27,610 nucleotides of DNA from an uncultured Gammaproteobacteria bacterium (GTDB lineage Bacteria; Pseudomonadota; Gammaproteobacteria; Halothiobacillales; Halothiobacillaceae): positions 1 through 27,610 of the forward strand of contig CALKWL010000043.1 in NCBI GenBank assembly GCA_938004235.1. Reading direction: 5' to 3'. Under the pieces are notes generated by a model. That model ran no database searches, was not told where the DNA came from, and saw only the letters and a program-made list of their open reading frames with translations. Positions 8,075-16,697 of this stretch are shown one piece after another. How positions within the stretch are numbered: position 1 is the first letter of the stretch; each line of letters starts with the position of its first letter. Both the position numbers and the translations under genes were made by a program.

Positions 8075-10327
8075 ATGAGATTCCGCTTCCCCATCGTTAT
8101 CATCGACGAAGACTTCCGCTCCGAAAACGCCAGCGGTTTCGGTATTCGCGCACTCGCCAAAGCCATTGAGGACGAGGGCGTGGAAGTCATGGGCGTAACC
8201 AGCTACGGCGACCTGTCCACCTTCGCACAACAGCAAAGTCGCGCCTCGGCTTTCATCATGTCAATTGACGATGAAGAATTCTCTTCCGGCATCCCCAACG
8301 AAGAACTCGCCGTGGTGCGCCAACTGCGCGCTTTTGTTGAGGAAATCCGCTTTCGCAATGCCGACATTCCGATCTTCCTCTACGGCGAAACGCGCACCTC
8401 CAGCCACATCCCCAACGATGTGCTCAAAGAGCTGCACGGCTTCATTCACATGTTTGAAGACACCCCGGAATTCGTGGCGCGCCATATCATCCGGGAATCC
8501 AAAGCCTACCTCGACACGCTCGCGCCGCCGTTTTTCCGCGCGCTGACCCATTACGCCGCAGACGGCTCCTATTCCTGGCACTGCCCCGGCCACTCCGGCG
8601 GCGTCGCCTTTCTCAAAAGCCCGGTCGGGCAGATGTTCCACCAGTTCTTCGGCGAGAACCTGCTGCGCGCCGACGTGTGCAACGCGGTGGAAGAGCTTGG
8701 TCAACTGCTGGATCATACCGGTCCGGTGGCCGCGTCCGAGCGGAATGCCGCACGCATCTTCCACTCCGATCACCTGTACTTCGTCACCAACGGCACCAGC
8801 ACCTCGAACAAGATGGTCTGGCACAGCGTCGTGGCACCGGGCGACATCGTGGTGGTGGATCGCAACTGTCACAAGTCCATCCTGCACGCCATCATCATGA
8901 CCGGCGCGATCCCGGTCTTCCTCACGCCGACCCGCAACCATTTCGGCATTATCGGCCCGATTCCATTGGAAGAGTTCCAGCTGGAAAACATCCAGAAAAA
9001 GATCGAGGCTCATCCCTTCGCACGCCATGCCGAAAACAAGAAGCCGCGCATCCTGACCATCACGCAATCGACTTACGACGGCGTACTGTACAACGTCGAG
9101 GCCATCAAGGAGCTTCTTGACGGGCATATCGAGACCCTGCATTTTGACGAAGCCTGGCTGCCGCACGCCGCCTTCCACGAGTTTTACGGTGATTACCACG
9201 CCATCGGCGAAGGCCGCCCGCGCTGCCGCGACTCACTGGTGTTCTCCACCCAGTCCACCCACAAGCTGTTGGCGGGCCTATCGCAAGCCTCGCAAATCCT
9301 CGTGCAGGACAGCCAAACCGGCAAGTTCGACCGCGACGTGTTCAACGAATCCTATCTGATGCACTCCTCCACCTCGCCGCAGTACGCCATCATCGCGTCC
9401 TGCGATGTCGCGGCGGCCATGATGGAGCCGCCAGGCGGCACCGCGCTGGTTGACGAGTCGCTGACCGAAGCGCTCAATTTCCGCCGCGCCATGCGCAAAG
9501 TGGACGCGGAATGGGGCGTGGACTGGTGGTTCAAGGTCTGGGGACCGGATGAGCTTCCCGAAGAGGGTATGGGCGAACGCGACGACTGGATGATTAAAAA
9601 AGGCGACCGCTGGCATGGCTTCGGCTCGCTAGCCGAAGGCTTCAACATGCTCGACCCGATCAAAGCCACCGTGATTACCCCGGGGCTTGATGTGGACGGC
9701 GATTTCGCCGACTGGGGTATTCCGGCCGGCGTGGTCAACAAATACCTCGCCGAGCATGGTGTGGTGGTTGAGAAGACCGGTCTCTACAGCTTCTTCATCA
9801 TGTTCACTATCGGCATCACCAAGGGGCGCTGGAACACCCTGGTCACCGCCCTGCAACAGTTCAAGGACGATTACGACAAGAACCAGCCCCTGTGGCGCAT
9901 TCTGCCCGAGTTCATCAACAAACACCCCGTCTACGAGCGCATGGGGTTGAAAGACCTGTGCGACAAGCTGCACGGCCTGTACAAGCAGTACGATGTGGCA
10001 CGCCTGACTACCGAGATGTACCTCTCCGACATGGTGCCCGCCATGCGCCCGGCAGATGCCTGGGCGAAGATGGCGCACCGTCAAATCGAACGCGTCCCCG
10101 TTGATGAGCTTGAGGGCCGGATCACCGCCAGCCTGGTAACCCCCTACCCGCCCGGCATTCCCTTGCTGATCCCCGGCGAGCGCTTCAACAAGACCGTGGT
10201 CGATTACCTCAAATTCGTGCGCGAATTCAACAAGCAACTTCCAGGTTTTGAAACCGATGTACACGGCCTGGTGGCCGAAGAGGTGGACGGCCAGCGCGTC
10301 TACCATATCGACTGCGTAAAGGACTGA
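8075..10327 (+). CDS. Orn/Lys/Arg decarboxylase (PLP, fold type I)
   Basis: 750 residues, the usual length of the AdiA/LdcA/SpeC group. An N-terminal receiver-like wing domain (MRFRFPIVIIDEDF to about residue 130) precedes the PLP-binding core. Key motifs are SWHCPGHSGGVAFLKSPVG, FVTNGTSTSNKMVWHS, VDRNCHKSILHAIIMTGA, HFDEAWLPHAAFHEFY and STQSTHKLLAG, where Lys397 would bind PLP. It removes CO2 from arginine, lysine or ornithine; substrate cannot be read from sequence. A SpeE-type aminopropyltransferase lies 3 kb downstream, which favours a role in polyamine synthesis (putrescine or agmatine). The ATG at 8075 follows AAAGGG by about eight bases. The gene appears monocistronic and is closed by a hairpin at 10339. 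Confidence 0.93.
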   Translation: MRFRFPIVIIDEDFRSENASGFGIRALAKAIEDEGVEVMGVTSYGDLSTFAQQQSRASAFIMSIDDEEFSSGIPNEELAVVRQLRAFVEEIRFRNADIPIFLYGETRTSSHIPNDVLKELHGFIHMFEDTPEFVARHIIRESKAYLDTLAPPFFRALTHYAADGSYSWHCPGHSGGVAFLKSPVGQMFHQFFGENLLRADVCNAVEELGQLLDHTGPVAASERNAARIFHSDHLYFVTNGTSTSNKMVWHSVVAPGDIVVVDRNCHKSILHAIIMTGAIPVFLTPTRNHFGIIGPIPLEEFQLENIQKKIEAHPFARHAENKKPRILTITQSTYDGVLYNVEAIKELLDGHIETLHFDEAWLPHAAFHEFYGDYHAIGEGRPRCRDSLVFSTQSTHKLLAGLSQASQILVQDSQTGKFDRDVFNESYLMHSSTSPQYAIIASCDVAAAMMEPPGGTALVDESLTEALNFRRAMRKVDAEWGVDWWFKVWGPDELPEEGMGERDDWMIKKGDRWHGFGSLAEGFNMLDPIKATVITPGLDVDGDFADWGIPAGVVNKYLAEHGVVVEKTGLYSFFIMFTIGITKGRWNTLVTALQQFKDDYDKNQPLWRILPEFINKHPVYERMGLKDLCDKLHGLYKQYDVARLTTEMYLSDMVPAMRPADAWAKMAHRQIERVPVDELEGRITASLVTPYPPGIPLLIPGERFNKTVVDYLKFVREFNKQLPGFETDVHGLVAEEVDGQRVYHIDCVKD

Positions 10328-10338
10328 TGTTGGGACAA

Positions 10339-10355
10339 CCGCGCTAAAAGCGCGG
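10339..10355 (+). terminator. Short GC hairpin after the decarboxylase gene
   Basis: CCGCGCT-AAA-AGCGCGG is a perfect 7-bp stem with a 3-base loop, 12 bases after the stop. It lacks a T-run, so it may act as a 3'-end-stabilising hairpin or a weak terminator. Confidence 0.45.
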
Positions 10356-10371
10356 GCACCAAACAACGCTT

Positions 10372-10514
10372 AGAACCTGTTCAAAGTCTCGATCAACGGA
10401 TGCAGTGCAAGCGAAAAATCGACGAAAAAACGCCGCATAGACACACGATGTGAGCATTTTGAGGCGGTTTTTTACGCCGCAATACGCCGTTCAGCGAGGC
10501 TTTGAACAGGTTCT
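10372..10514. repeat. MITE-like element beta
   Basis: A perfect 15-bp terminal inverted repeat (AGAACCTGTTCAAAG at 10372-10386, its complement at 10500-10514) encloses a 143-bp element with no gene. The core contains CAAGCGAAAAATCGACGAA and GATGTGAGCATTTTG, which recur in diverged form in element delta (21397-21523). It fills the gap between two convergent genes and ends four bases before the thiO stop. Confidence 0.85.
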
Positions 10515-10518
10515 TAGC

Positions 10519-11643
10519 TCACCGAGCCGCACCCCAAGCATACGCTGCCGCGTCCAGCACGCCCGTTTCTCTTTCAATACCCTGTACAAACAATTCAGTG
10601 GACGCCGGCCCCATCACCAACCCATTGCGGAAATGCCCGGCATGCAGGTGCAAACCCTCAATCTCAGGATGCGCGCCGATATAGGGAATGCCCTGCGGAC
10701 TGCCCGGGCGCAAGCCCGCCCAATGCGCTTCAATCGGCACGCCCTTCAGGGCTGGACACAAACGCACGGCAAAATCATGCAACGACACACGCGCTGACTC
10801 GGTCGCAACCTTCTCGAATCCGGCGTATTCCAGCGTGCTGCCCACCAAGATCCGTCCATCCTTGCGTGGAATCAGATACCGTCCCTCCGACATGACAATG
10901 CGACGCAAACCGCTTTCCGGCGCATTGAGCACCATCATTTGCCCACGTACCGGCTCGATCACAGGCGCACAAGGCGTATCCGCACCCAGATCATGCAGCA
11001 AATCGGCGCTCCAAGCCCCCGCTGTCACCACGACAGCATCCGCCGGCATAGCCAGACCCGATACGCGCAACCCCCGCACCCGTCCATGCGCCGCATCCAG
11101 AGCCTGCACCTCGACCCGCTCCAACAGGTGCACCCCATGCACATCCAAGGCTGCGCGCAAGGCGCGCACCAGACGCGGATTGCGTACCTGCATCACGTTC
11201 GGCATCCACCAAGCATTTTCATCCGCATGACGGATACCTGGCTGCACATCCGACACCTCGGACGCAGAAATACGCTGTACGACGGCCCCATGCTCTTCCG
11301 CCCAAACCCCTGGATCGACGCGCCCTGCGGGGAGCGCATCTCGACTCGCCACATCATCCAGCATCAATAAACCGCTATCGAGCAGTTCCGGATCGACCCC
11401 GGTATCCGCCAGCAGACGTTCTGCCAGCGCCGGATAAAGCTGCTGCGAGCGCCTCGCCAGCGCGTTGACCGCCCCGGAATAATGCCAAGGGTACAACGGC
11501 GAAAGAATGCCGCCGCCCGCCCAAGAGGACTCTTGACCCGCACTCTTACGATCAAGTAGCGTCACCGCATAACCGCGTTCACGCAACGCCAACGCGGTTA
11601 ACATGCCAATAGCGCCCGCACCCACGACCAGAAAATCGCTCAT
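10519..11643 (-). CDS. thiO: Glycine oxidase ThiO (FAD-dependent, thiamine pathway)
   Basis: 374 residues of the DAO-type flavoenzyme family. The N-terminal Rossmann motif is FLVVGAGAIGMLTALALRERG, followed by GQESSWAGGGILSPLYPWHY, a region characteristic of ThiO. C-terminal family motifs are LIPRKDGRILVGSTLEYAGF and HAGHFRNGLVMGPAS. ThiO oxidises glycine to the imine (dehydroglycine) used for the thiazole ring of thiamine. No other thi gene is nearby, so a role as another D-amino-acid or sarcosine-type oxidase is not excluded. The start codon (complement of 11641-11643) overlaps the oxyR start in the tetranucleotide CATG, so each gene's promoter and ribosome site lie inside the other gene. 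Confidence 0.85.
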   Translation of the reverse strand: MSDFLVVGAGAIGMLTALALRERGYAVTLLDRKSAGQESSWAGGGILSPLYPWHYSGAVNALARRSQQLYPALAERLLADTGVDPELLDSGLLMLDDVASRDALPAGRVDPGVWAEEHGAVVQRISASEVSDVQPGIRHADENAWWMPNVMQVRNPRLVRALRAALDVHGVHLLERVEVQALDAAHGRVRGLRVSGLAMPADAVVVTAGAWSADLLHDLGADTPCAPVIEPVRGQMMVLNAPESGLRRIVMSEGRYLIPRKDGRILVGSTLEYAGFEKVATESARVSLHDFAVRLCPALKGVPIEAHWAGLRPGSPQGIPYIGAHPEIEGLHLHAGHFRNGLVMGPASTELFVQGIERETGVLDAAAYAWGAAR

Positions 11644-12601
11644 GACCCTTACTGAACTCCGTTACATTCTTGCCGTTGCCCGCGAACGGCACTTCAGCCG
11701 CGCCGCCGAAGTCTGCCACGTCAGTCAGCCGACCCTGAGCGTCGCGGTGCGCAAGCTCGAAGACGAACTCGGTGTGCAGATTTTCGAGCGCGATCCCAAA
11801 AGCGCCATCCGCGTCACTCCGTCCGGAGAGCGCATTCTGGCGCATGCGCAGCGCGTACTGGAAGAAGCCGAACAGCTCAAGCGGGTCGCCCAGCACTGCA
11901 ACGACCCCTTGCAAGGCACCCTGCGCGTCGGACTAATCTACACCATTGGCCCCTATCTTCTGCCCTACATTATCCCCGCGCTGCATCAACGCGCGCCGCT
12001 CATGCCGCTGCTGATCGAAGAGGGCATGACCGCCGAACTGGCCGCGCGCCTGCAAGTGGGCGAGCTTGACGTCATCGTCGTTTCCGAGCCGTTTTCCTCA
12101 GCAGGCGTCCTGACCCAAGCGGTGTATGACGAAGACTTTGTCGTTGCCATCCCCCCCGAGCACCCCTGGAGCCAGGAAAAAACTCTCTCTCCCGACCGTC
12201 TGGCCGAAGGCGAGCTGCTGCTGCTCGGCCAAGGCCACTGTTTCCGCGACCAGGTTCTGCAAATGTGCCCGGAGTGCAATCGCAGCGCCAACTTCAGCGG
12301 ACTCCAGCGCACCCTCGAGGGCGGCTCGCTGGAAACCATCCGCCACATGGTGGCTTCTGGGTTAGGCGTTACAGTACTGCCATGCAGCTCAGTCGAGCAG
12401 AGCTTTGACAGCGGCCGCCTGATTTACCGTCACTTCAGCCCGCCTGTACCCACACGACGCGTGATTCTTGCCTGGCGCAAAAGCTACCCGCGTGTTGAAG
12501 CCGTCGAAGCCCTGCGCCAGACGATTCTGGACATTGAACATCCCTGCCTGCAAAGCCTGCCGAATGCTGAGGTTTTGGATCTCAAGCCTCAATCGGCATG
12601 A
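11642..12601 (+). CDS. oxyR: Peroxide-sensing LysR regulator OxyR
   Basis: 319 residues. The N-terminal winged helix-turn-helix is MTLTELRYILAVARERHFSR with AAEVCHVSQPTLSVAVRKLE, followed by a LysR substrate/effector domain. The redox pair is present in GHCFRDQVLQMC: Cys200 (peroxidatic) and Cys209 (resolving), matching Cys199 and Cys208 of the E. coli protein. A further Cys212 follows. It should activate oxidative-stress genes on disulfide formation. The conserved MTLTELRYI start supports the ATG at 11642 over the in-frame ATG at 11603. It is divergent from thiO with overlapping starts, and its 3' end overlaps the convergent cold-shock-domain gene by 20 bases. Confidence 0.94.
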   Translation: MTLTELRYILAVARERHFSRAAEVCHVSQPTLSVAVRKLEDELGVQIFERDPKSAIRVTPSGERILAHAQRVLEEAEQLKRVAQHCNDPLQGTLRVGLIYTIGPYLLPYIIPALHQRAPLMPLLIEEGMTAELAARLQVGELDVIVVSEPFSSAGVLTQAVYDEDFVVAIPPEHPWSQEKTLSPDRLAEGELLLLGQGHCFRDQVLQMCPECNRSANFSGLQRTLEGGSLETIRHMVASGLGVTVLPCSSVEQSFDSGRLIYRHFSPPVPTRRVILAWRKSYPRVEAVEALRQTILDIEHPCLQSLPNAEVLDLKPQSA

Positions 12602-13040
12602 CCTCTTCAGCCTGCAAACCCTTGCGCCCCTGCGCAATCACGAACGCCACGCGTTGACCCTCAAACAAGGCGCGGTGCCCCTCGCCCAAAATGGAGCGGT
12701 AGTGCACAAAAATTTCTGCGCCGGAATCGCGCAGAATGAAACCGTAACCCTTGCCCGCATCAAACCACTTGACGGTTCCCATCTCCTGCAAGCCGACTTC
12801 ATCCGAGGACTGCACGCCCAGAGACGTGCGCGGCACCTCTGTGCGCGACTCGAAGACCCCATTCCATACGCCGCCAGCCCATCCCACGGCCAGGGTCGCC
12901 AACAAAAAAATTAGAAATAACAGGGCATAAGCCGTCCAGTGAACCGTATCGACAGACAGCGCCGGGAACACGACCCACGGAGCCAACGCGGACACACCCA
13001 GACTGACCAATAAAGAACGCACTAGGATTTTTTGCTTCAT
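12582..13040 (-). CDS. Membrane-anchored cold-shock-domain protein
   Basis: 152 residues. Two hydrophobic helices occupy roughly residues 8-30 and 36-57 (VSALAPWVVFPALSV; AYALLFLIFLLATLAVGW). A linker of about 28 residues leads to a cold-shock domain at about 87-150, with MGTVKWFDAGKGYGFILRD (RNP1 KGYGFI), IFVHY (RNP2) and a closing EGQRVAFVIAQGRKGLQAEEV. The nucleic-acid-binding residues are intact, so the domain should bind RNA or single-stranded DNA while held at the inner membrane. Free CspA-type proteins are about 70 residues, so the membrane part is a genuine addition. The gene is convergent with oxyR and overlaps its end by 20 bases. Confidence 0.88.
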   Translation of the reverse strand: MKQKILVRSLLVSLGVSALAPWVVFPALSVDTVHWTAYALLFLIFLLATLAVGWAGGVWNGVFESRTEVPRTSLGVQSSDEVGLQEMGTVKWFDAGKGYGFILRDSGAEIFVHYRSILGEGHRALFEGQRVAFVIAQGRKGLQAEEVMPIEA

Positions 13041-13217
13041 GATGTACCGTAACTTGAGTTGAACCTAAATGTTGAAAAGACACGCGCCACGGACAGCCTC
13101 CTCGCTCAACATGCACTCAAACCGCGCACGCCGGAGGATGCGCCGTGACCGGCGATTGTTACACAATTGCCCATAACGGGTGAATGTAAGATGACGCCCC
13201 AACCCAAGGAATTTCCC

Positions 13218-14105
13218 ATGCACCAAAGCAAGCCTTTATTCCCCGCCGCCCCGCACAGCACCTGGATCAGCGAAACCATCCCCCACATGGGCGCGGCCTT
13301 CAGCCTGAAGATCACACACAAGCTGGATGAAATCCAAAGCCCGTTCCAGAAAATCGCCGTGTACGCCACCGAACACTGGGGCAATTTGATGGTGATCGAC
13401 GACGCCTTCATGCTCACCAGCCTGGAAAACTTCGTCTACCACGAAATGCTCGCCCACCCCGCGCTATTCACCCACGAAAATCCGAAAGATGTGGTGATTA
13501 TTGGCGGCGGCGACTGCGGCACGCTCAGCGAGGTTTTGAAACACCCAGGCGTAGAAAACGTCACCCAGATCGACATCGACGAGCAGGTCACGCGCATGGC
13601 GGAAAAATGGTTTCCCGAGCTCTGCCTGCGCAACGGCGACCCGCGCGCCACACTCCGCTTTGACGACGGCATCCAATTCATGCGCGAAGCGCCCGATGCG
13701 TCCGCCGACATCATCATCGTGGACTCCACCGACCCCATCGGCCCCGGCGAAGGGCTTTTCGGCGGCGCGTTTATCGCCAACTGTTACCGCGTCCTGCGCA
13801 CAGGGGGAATCCTGGTCAGCCAGAGCGAATCGCCGTTCTACCACATGGACATCCTGCAAAACGTGCACCGCGCCATGCTCCAGGCCGGATTTAGCGACCG
13901 CCGCGCCCTGCTTTTCCCGCAGCCGGTCTACCCCGGCGGCTCCATCACCTGCACCCTGGCGCGCAAGGGCGCGATGCTGGGTGCCTTTCGCGTGGAGGAC
14001 GCCGCCAACAAGCCCTTCCCTACCCGCTACTACAATGTCGGCATCCACCAAGGCGCGCTGACCCCGCCAGAGTTTGTGCGCGAGGCGTTGAGCTCCGTCG
14101 AATAA
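13218..14105 (+). CDS. speE: Spermidine synthase-type aminopropyltransferase
   Basis: 295 residues, close to the 288 of E. coli SpeE. It transfers the aminopropyl group of decarboxylated S-adenosylmethionine to putrescine (or a similar diamine). Motifs are WISETIPHMGAAFSLKI, the substrate-loop region FQKIAVYATEHWGNLMVIDD, ENFVYHEMLAHPALFTH, the nucleotide-binding IIGGGDCGTLSEVLKH, IDIDEQV and the catalytic-loop IIVDSTDPIGPGEGLFGG. The common GGGDGG motif reads GGGDCG here. The ATG at 13218 follows AAGGA by seven bases and is preferred to the ATG at 13191. The neighbouring decarboxylase would supply its diamine substrate. The stop abuts the end of the convergent gene at 14106 with no gap. Confidence 0.92.
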   Translation: MHQSKPLFPAAPHSTWISETIPHMGAAFSLKITHKLDEIQSPFQKIAVYATEHWGNLMVIDDAFMLTSLENFVYHEMLAHPALFTHENPKDVVIIGGGDCGTLSEVLKHPGVENVTQIDIDEQVTRMAEKWFPELCLRNGDPRATLRFDDGIQFMREAPDASADIIIVDSTDPIGPGEGLFGGAFIANCYRVLRTGGILVSQSESPFYHMDILQNVHRAMLQAGFSDRRALLFPQPVYPGGSITCTLARKGAMLGAFRVEDAANKPFPTRYYNVGIHQGALTPPEFVREALSSVE

Positions 14106-14669
14106 TCACGCATCAATCTTGGGCAAGAAGACCTTCAAGCAGGCGAACCCGGGATGATCGGCGTACCTTCGCGCCAACGCACTGAGAATATTGATCGACG
14201 TTGGCGAAGCAATGCGCACCCAAAGCCTCAGGTCATAGCGAAACCCTTTGGTAAAATCCCGATGTTCCACTATCGAAATGAAATGACGATTTAAGCGTTC
14301 CTTTTGCTGATCCAGCAAATCGGCATTTTTCAGGGATTGCACAAGGCGTGTACGGTTATACCCGGAGCCCGACACAATGTGGCGCTGCTCGATATAGCGC
14401 ACAGCAAGCTCCACACAAGCCGCATCGTTTGCTCGCGCACCCTCAACCACTCGCTGGAGAGTCTCGTGGTACTCATGCCAGCGTCGGCATTCATCCGACA
14501 TGGGCGCCGAAGCGCATCGGTAATTCATGCCGATGTCTATCGAAAATTCGCCGCGCATGTTGCGATGCGCAATCAACATTTCGGCTTTCGTCCAGCCTGG
14601 GGGAACTTCGTGATAAATATCCCACGGGACATGAAAGCGTCCGCCACAAGTGTGTGTCGTCATTCCCAT
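14106..14669 (-). CDS. Hypothetical protein
   Basis: I do not recognise this family. The frame is open to an ATG at 14774, but the start at 14669 (MGMTTHTCGGRFHVPWDIYH, 187 residues) is preferred. It has a G-rich ribosome-like site (GCGGGGGG) eight bases upstream, and the longer form would run back over the mnmG promoter region. Visible features are a Cys/His-bearing start (THTCGGRFH), FSIDIGMNYRCASAP, an HEYHETLQRVVEGAR helix, a basic stretch QQKERLNRHFISIVEHRDFTK and a tail LARRYADHPGFACLKVFLPK. No signal peptide or membrane helix is seen. It appears soluble and helical in its second half. It is less G+C-rich in places than its neighbours. Confidence 0.6.
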   Translation of the reverse strand: MGMTTHTCGGRFHVPWDIYHEVPPGWTKAEMLIAHRNMRGEFSIDIGMNYRCASAPMSDECRRWHEYHETLQRVVEGARANDAACVELAVRYIEQRHIVSGSGYNRTRLVQSLKNADLLDQQKERLNRHFISIVEHRDFTKGFRYDLRLWVRIASPTSINILSALARRYADHPGFACLKVFLPKIDA

Positions 14670-14724
14670 CGTTGTCGCCCCCCGCTCAGTAAGCACACGA
14701 AACACCCTCAACCCGAAGCCAAGT

Positions 14725-14753
14725 CCCAACAAGACCGTTCTGACCTGTATAAT
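14725..14753 (+). promoter_or_regulatory. Probable sigma70 promoter of mnmG
   Basis: A perfect TATAAT -10 box lies at 14748-14753, about 33 bases before the mnmG start. The -35 position 17 bases upstream (CCCAAC, 14725-14730) is weak. It lies within the longest possible frame of the divergent hypothetical gene, which argues for that gene's shorter start. Confidence 0.4.
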
Positions 14754-14786
14754 TACACGCTTGATTTTATTCATTTAGTAATGACG

Positions 14787-16697
14787 ATGCTCTACCCCGA
14801 AAAATTCGATGTCATTGTGATTGGCGGCGGCCATGCCGGCGTCGAGGCCGCACTCGCCGCCGCGCGCACGGGAGCCAAAACCCTGTTGTTGACCCACAAC
14901 ATCGAGACCGTGGGCGCGATGAGCTGCAATCCGGCCATCGGCGGCATCGGCAAGGGGCATCTGGTCAAGGAAATCGACGCGCTGGATGGCGCGATGGCGC
15001 GCGCCGCCGACCGGGGCGGCATCCAGTTCCGCATTCTCAACGCGCGCAAAGGGCCGGCGGTACGCGCCACCCGCGCGCAGGCGGATCGCAATCTTTACCG
15101 CCTGGCGATTCGCGACATGGTCGAACACCAGAGCAACCTGCTCGTCTTTCAGCAGGCGGCGGATGACCTGATCGTCGAAGGCGAGCGTGTCGCGGGCGTG
15201 GTCACCAATACCGGCATCCGCTTCCAGGCGCGCAGCGTCGTGCTCACGGCGGGCACGTTTTTGGGCGGCAAAATTCACGTCGGCATGGACAACTACGCCG
15301 GCGGGCGCATGGGCGACCCGCCCTCGATCGCACTGGCGCAGCGTTTGCGCGAGCTGCATCCGCGCGTCGATCGCCTGAAAACCGGCACTCCGGCGCGCAT
15401 CGACAGCCGTTCGCTGAATTTTGCGGTGATGGAAGAGCAACGCGGCGACGAGCCTGTGCCAGTATTTTCCTTCCTCGGCTCGCGCGCCGAACATCCGCGT
15501 CAGGTGAGTTGCCATATCACCTACACCAACGAGCGCACCCACGAGATCATTCGCGGCGGACTGGATCGTTCGCCGATGTACGCGGGCGTGATCGAGGGCA
15601 TCGGCCCGCGTTATTGCCCGTCGATCGAAGACAAGATCGTGCGCTTTGCTGACAAGGATCGGCATCAGGTCTTCGTCGAACCGGAAAGCCTGACTTCGAC
15701 CGAGGTCTACCCCAACGGCATTTCCACCTCGCTGCCTTTTGATATTCAACTGGCCATGATCCGCTCGATTGCGGGCTTTGAAAACGCGCACATCACCCGC
15801 CCCGGCTACGCGATTGAGTACGACTACTTCGACCCGCGCGACCTCAAGCCCACGCTGGAAACCCGCGTGCTGAACGGTCTGTTTTTTGCCGGGCAAATCA
15901 ACGGCACCACCGGCTACGAGGAAGCAGGCGCGCAAGGCCTGGTGGCCGGAGTGAATGCCGCACGCCGCGCCAAGGGGCTGGAGATGTGGGCTCCGCGCCG
16001 CGAGGAGAGCTATATCGGCGTGATGATCGACGACCTGATTACCCTGGGCACCAAGGAACCCTACCGCATGTTTACCAGCCGCGCGGAATATCGCCTGCTG
16101 CTGCGCGAGGACAACGCCGATCTGCGCCTGACCGAAATCGGACGTGATCTGGGCTTGGTGGGCGAAACCCGCTGGCGCACATTTAACGAGAAACGCGAAG
16201 CGATTGAGCGCGAACAGCAGCGACTACGCGAAATCATGATTACACCCAACAGCCCAGCTGCCCTGGAGCTGCAAGCACGCGGCATGGTGTTTTCACGCGA
16301 ATCACTGGCGCTCGACCTGCTCAAGCGCCCGGAACTGGATTACGCGCAACTGGTCGCGCTGCCGGGCATCGGCACCAGCGACGCCTGCGGCGAAATCAGT
16401 CCTGATCTCGCCGAACAGATCGCCGAGCAAATCGAAGTACAAACCAAATACGCGGGCTATCTGGAGATTCAACGCCAGGAAATCGAACGTTCGCGGCGCA
16501 ATGAAGACACCTTGTTGCCGGATTCGCTCGACCTGGACGCCATCAGCGGGCTCTCGAACGAAATCAAGCAAAAGCTCAAGGCGCACCGCCCCTCCACCCT
16601 GGGGCAGGCCTCGCGCATTCCGGGCGTGACTCCGGCGGCCATTTCCCTGCTTTTGGTCTCGCTGAAAAAGCAGTCCGCGATGAAGGCCGCGTCGTGA
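14787..16697 (+). CDS. mnmG: tRNA U34 carboxymethylaminomethyl-modifying enzyme MnmG (GidA)
   Basis: 636 residues (E. coli 629). With MnmE it installs the 5-(carboxymethyl)aminomethyl group on the wobble uridine of several tRNAs, using FAD and a folate. The start MLYPEKFDVIVIGGGHAG aligns with the E. coli MFYPDPFDVI start, so the ATG at 14787 is chosen over 14781. Motifs are the FAD-binding GGGHAGVEAALAAARTG, VGAMSCNPAIGGIGKGHLVK, PRYCPSIEDKIVRF, EPESLTSTEVYPNGISTSLP, TRPGYAIEYDYFDPRDL and GQINGTTGYEEAGAQGLVAG. The C-terminal helical MnmE/tRNA-binding region (about residue 540 on) is intact, ending with RIPGVTPAAISLLLVSLKK. It heads the mnmG-rsmG-parA-parB run and overlaps rsmG by four bases. 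Confidence 0.97.
   Translation: MLYPEKFDVIVIGGGHAGVEAALAAARTGAKTLLLTHNIETVGAMSCNPAIGGIGKGHLVKEIDALDGAMARAADRGGIQFRILNARKGPAVRATRAQADRNLYRLAIRDMVEHQSNLLVFQQAADDLIVEGERVAGVVTNTGIRFQARSVVLTAGTFLGGKIHVGMDNYAGGRMGDPPSIALAQRLRELHPRVDRLKTGTPARIDSRSLNFAVMEEQRGDEPVPVFSFLGSRAEHPRQVSCHITYTNERTHEIIRGGLDRSPMYAGVIEGIGPRYCPSIEDKIVRFADKDRHQVFVEPESLTSTEVYPNGISTSLPFDIQLAMIRSIAGFENAHITRPGYAIEYDYFDPRDLKPTLETRVLNGLFFAGQINGTTGYEEAGAQGLVAGVNAARRAKGLEMWAPRREESYIGVMIDDLITLGTKEPYRMFTSRAEYRLLLREDNADLRLTEIGRDLGLVGETRWRTFNEKREAIEREQQRLREIMITPNSPAALELQARGMVFSRESLALDLLKRPELDYAQLVALPGIGTSDACGEISPDLAEQIAEQIEVQTKYAGYLEIQRQEIERSRRNEDTLLPDSLDLDAISGLSNEIKQKLKAHRPSTLGQASRIPGVTPAAISLLLVSLKKQSAMKAAS

Noticed and set aside
14775..15935. 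386-residue minus-strand frame opposite mnmG
   Set aside because: It is a shadow of a high-GC conserved gene; its composition (Arg, Ala, His, Val rich) shows no domain.
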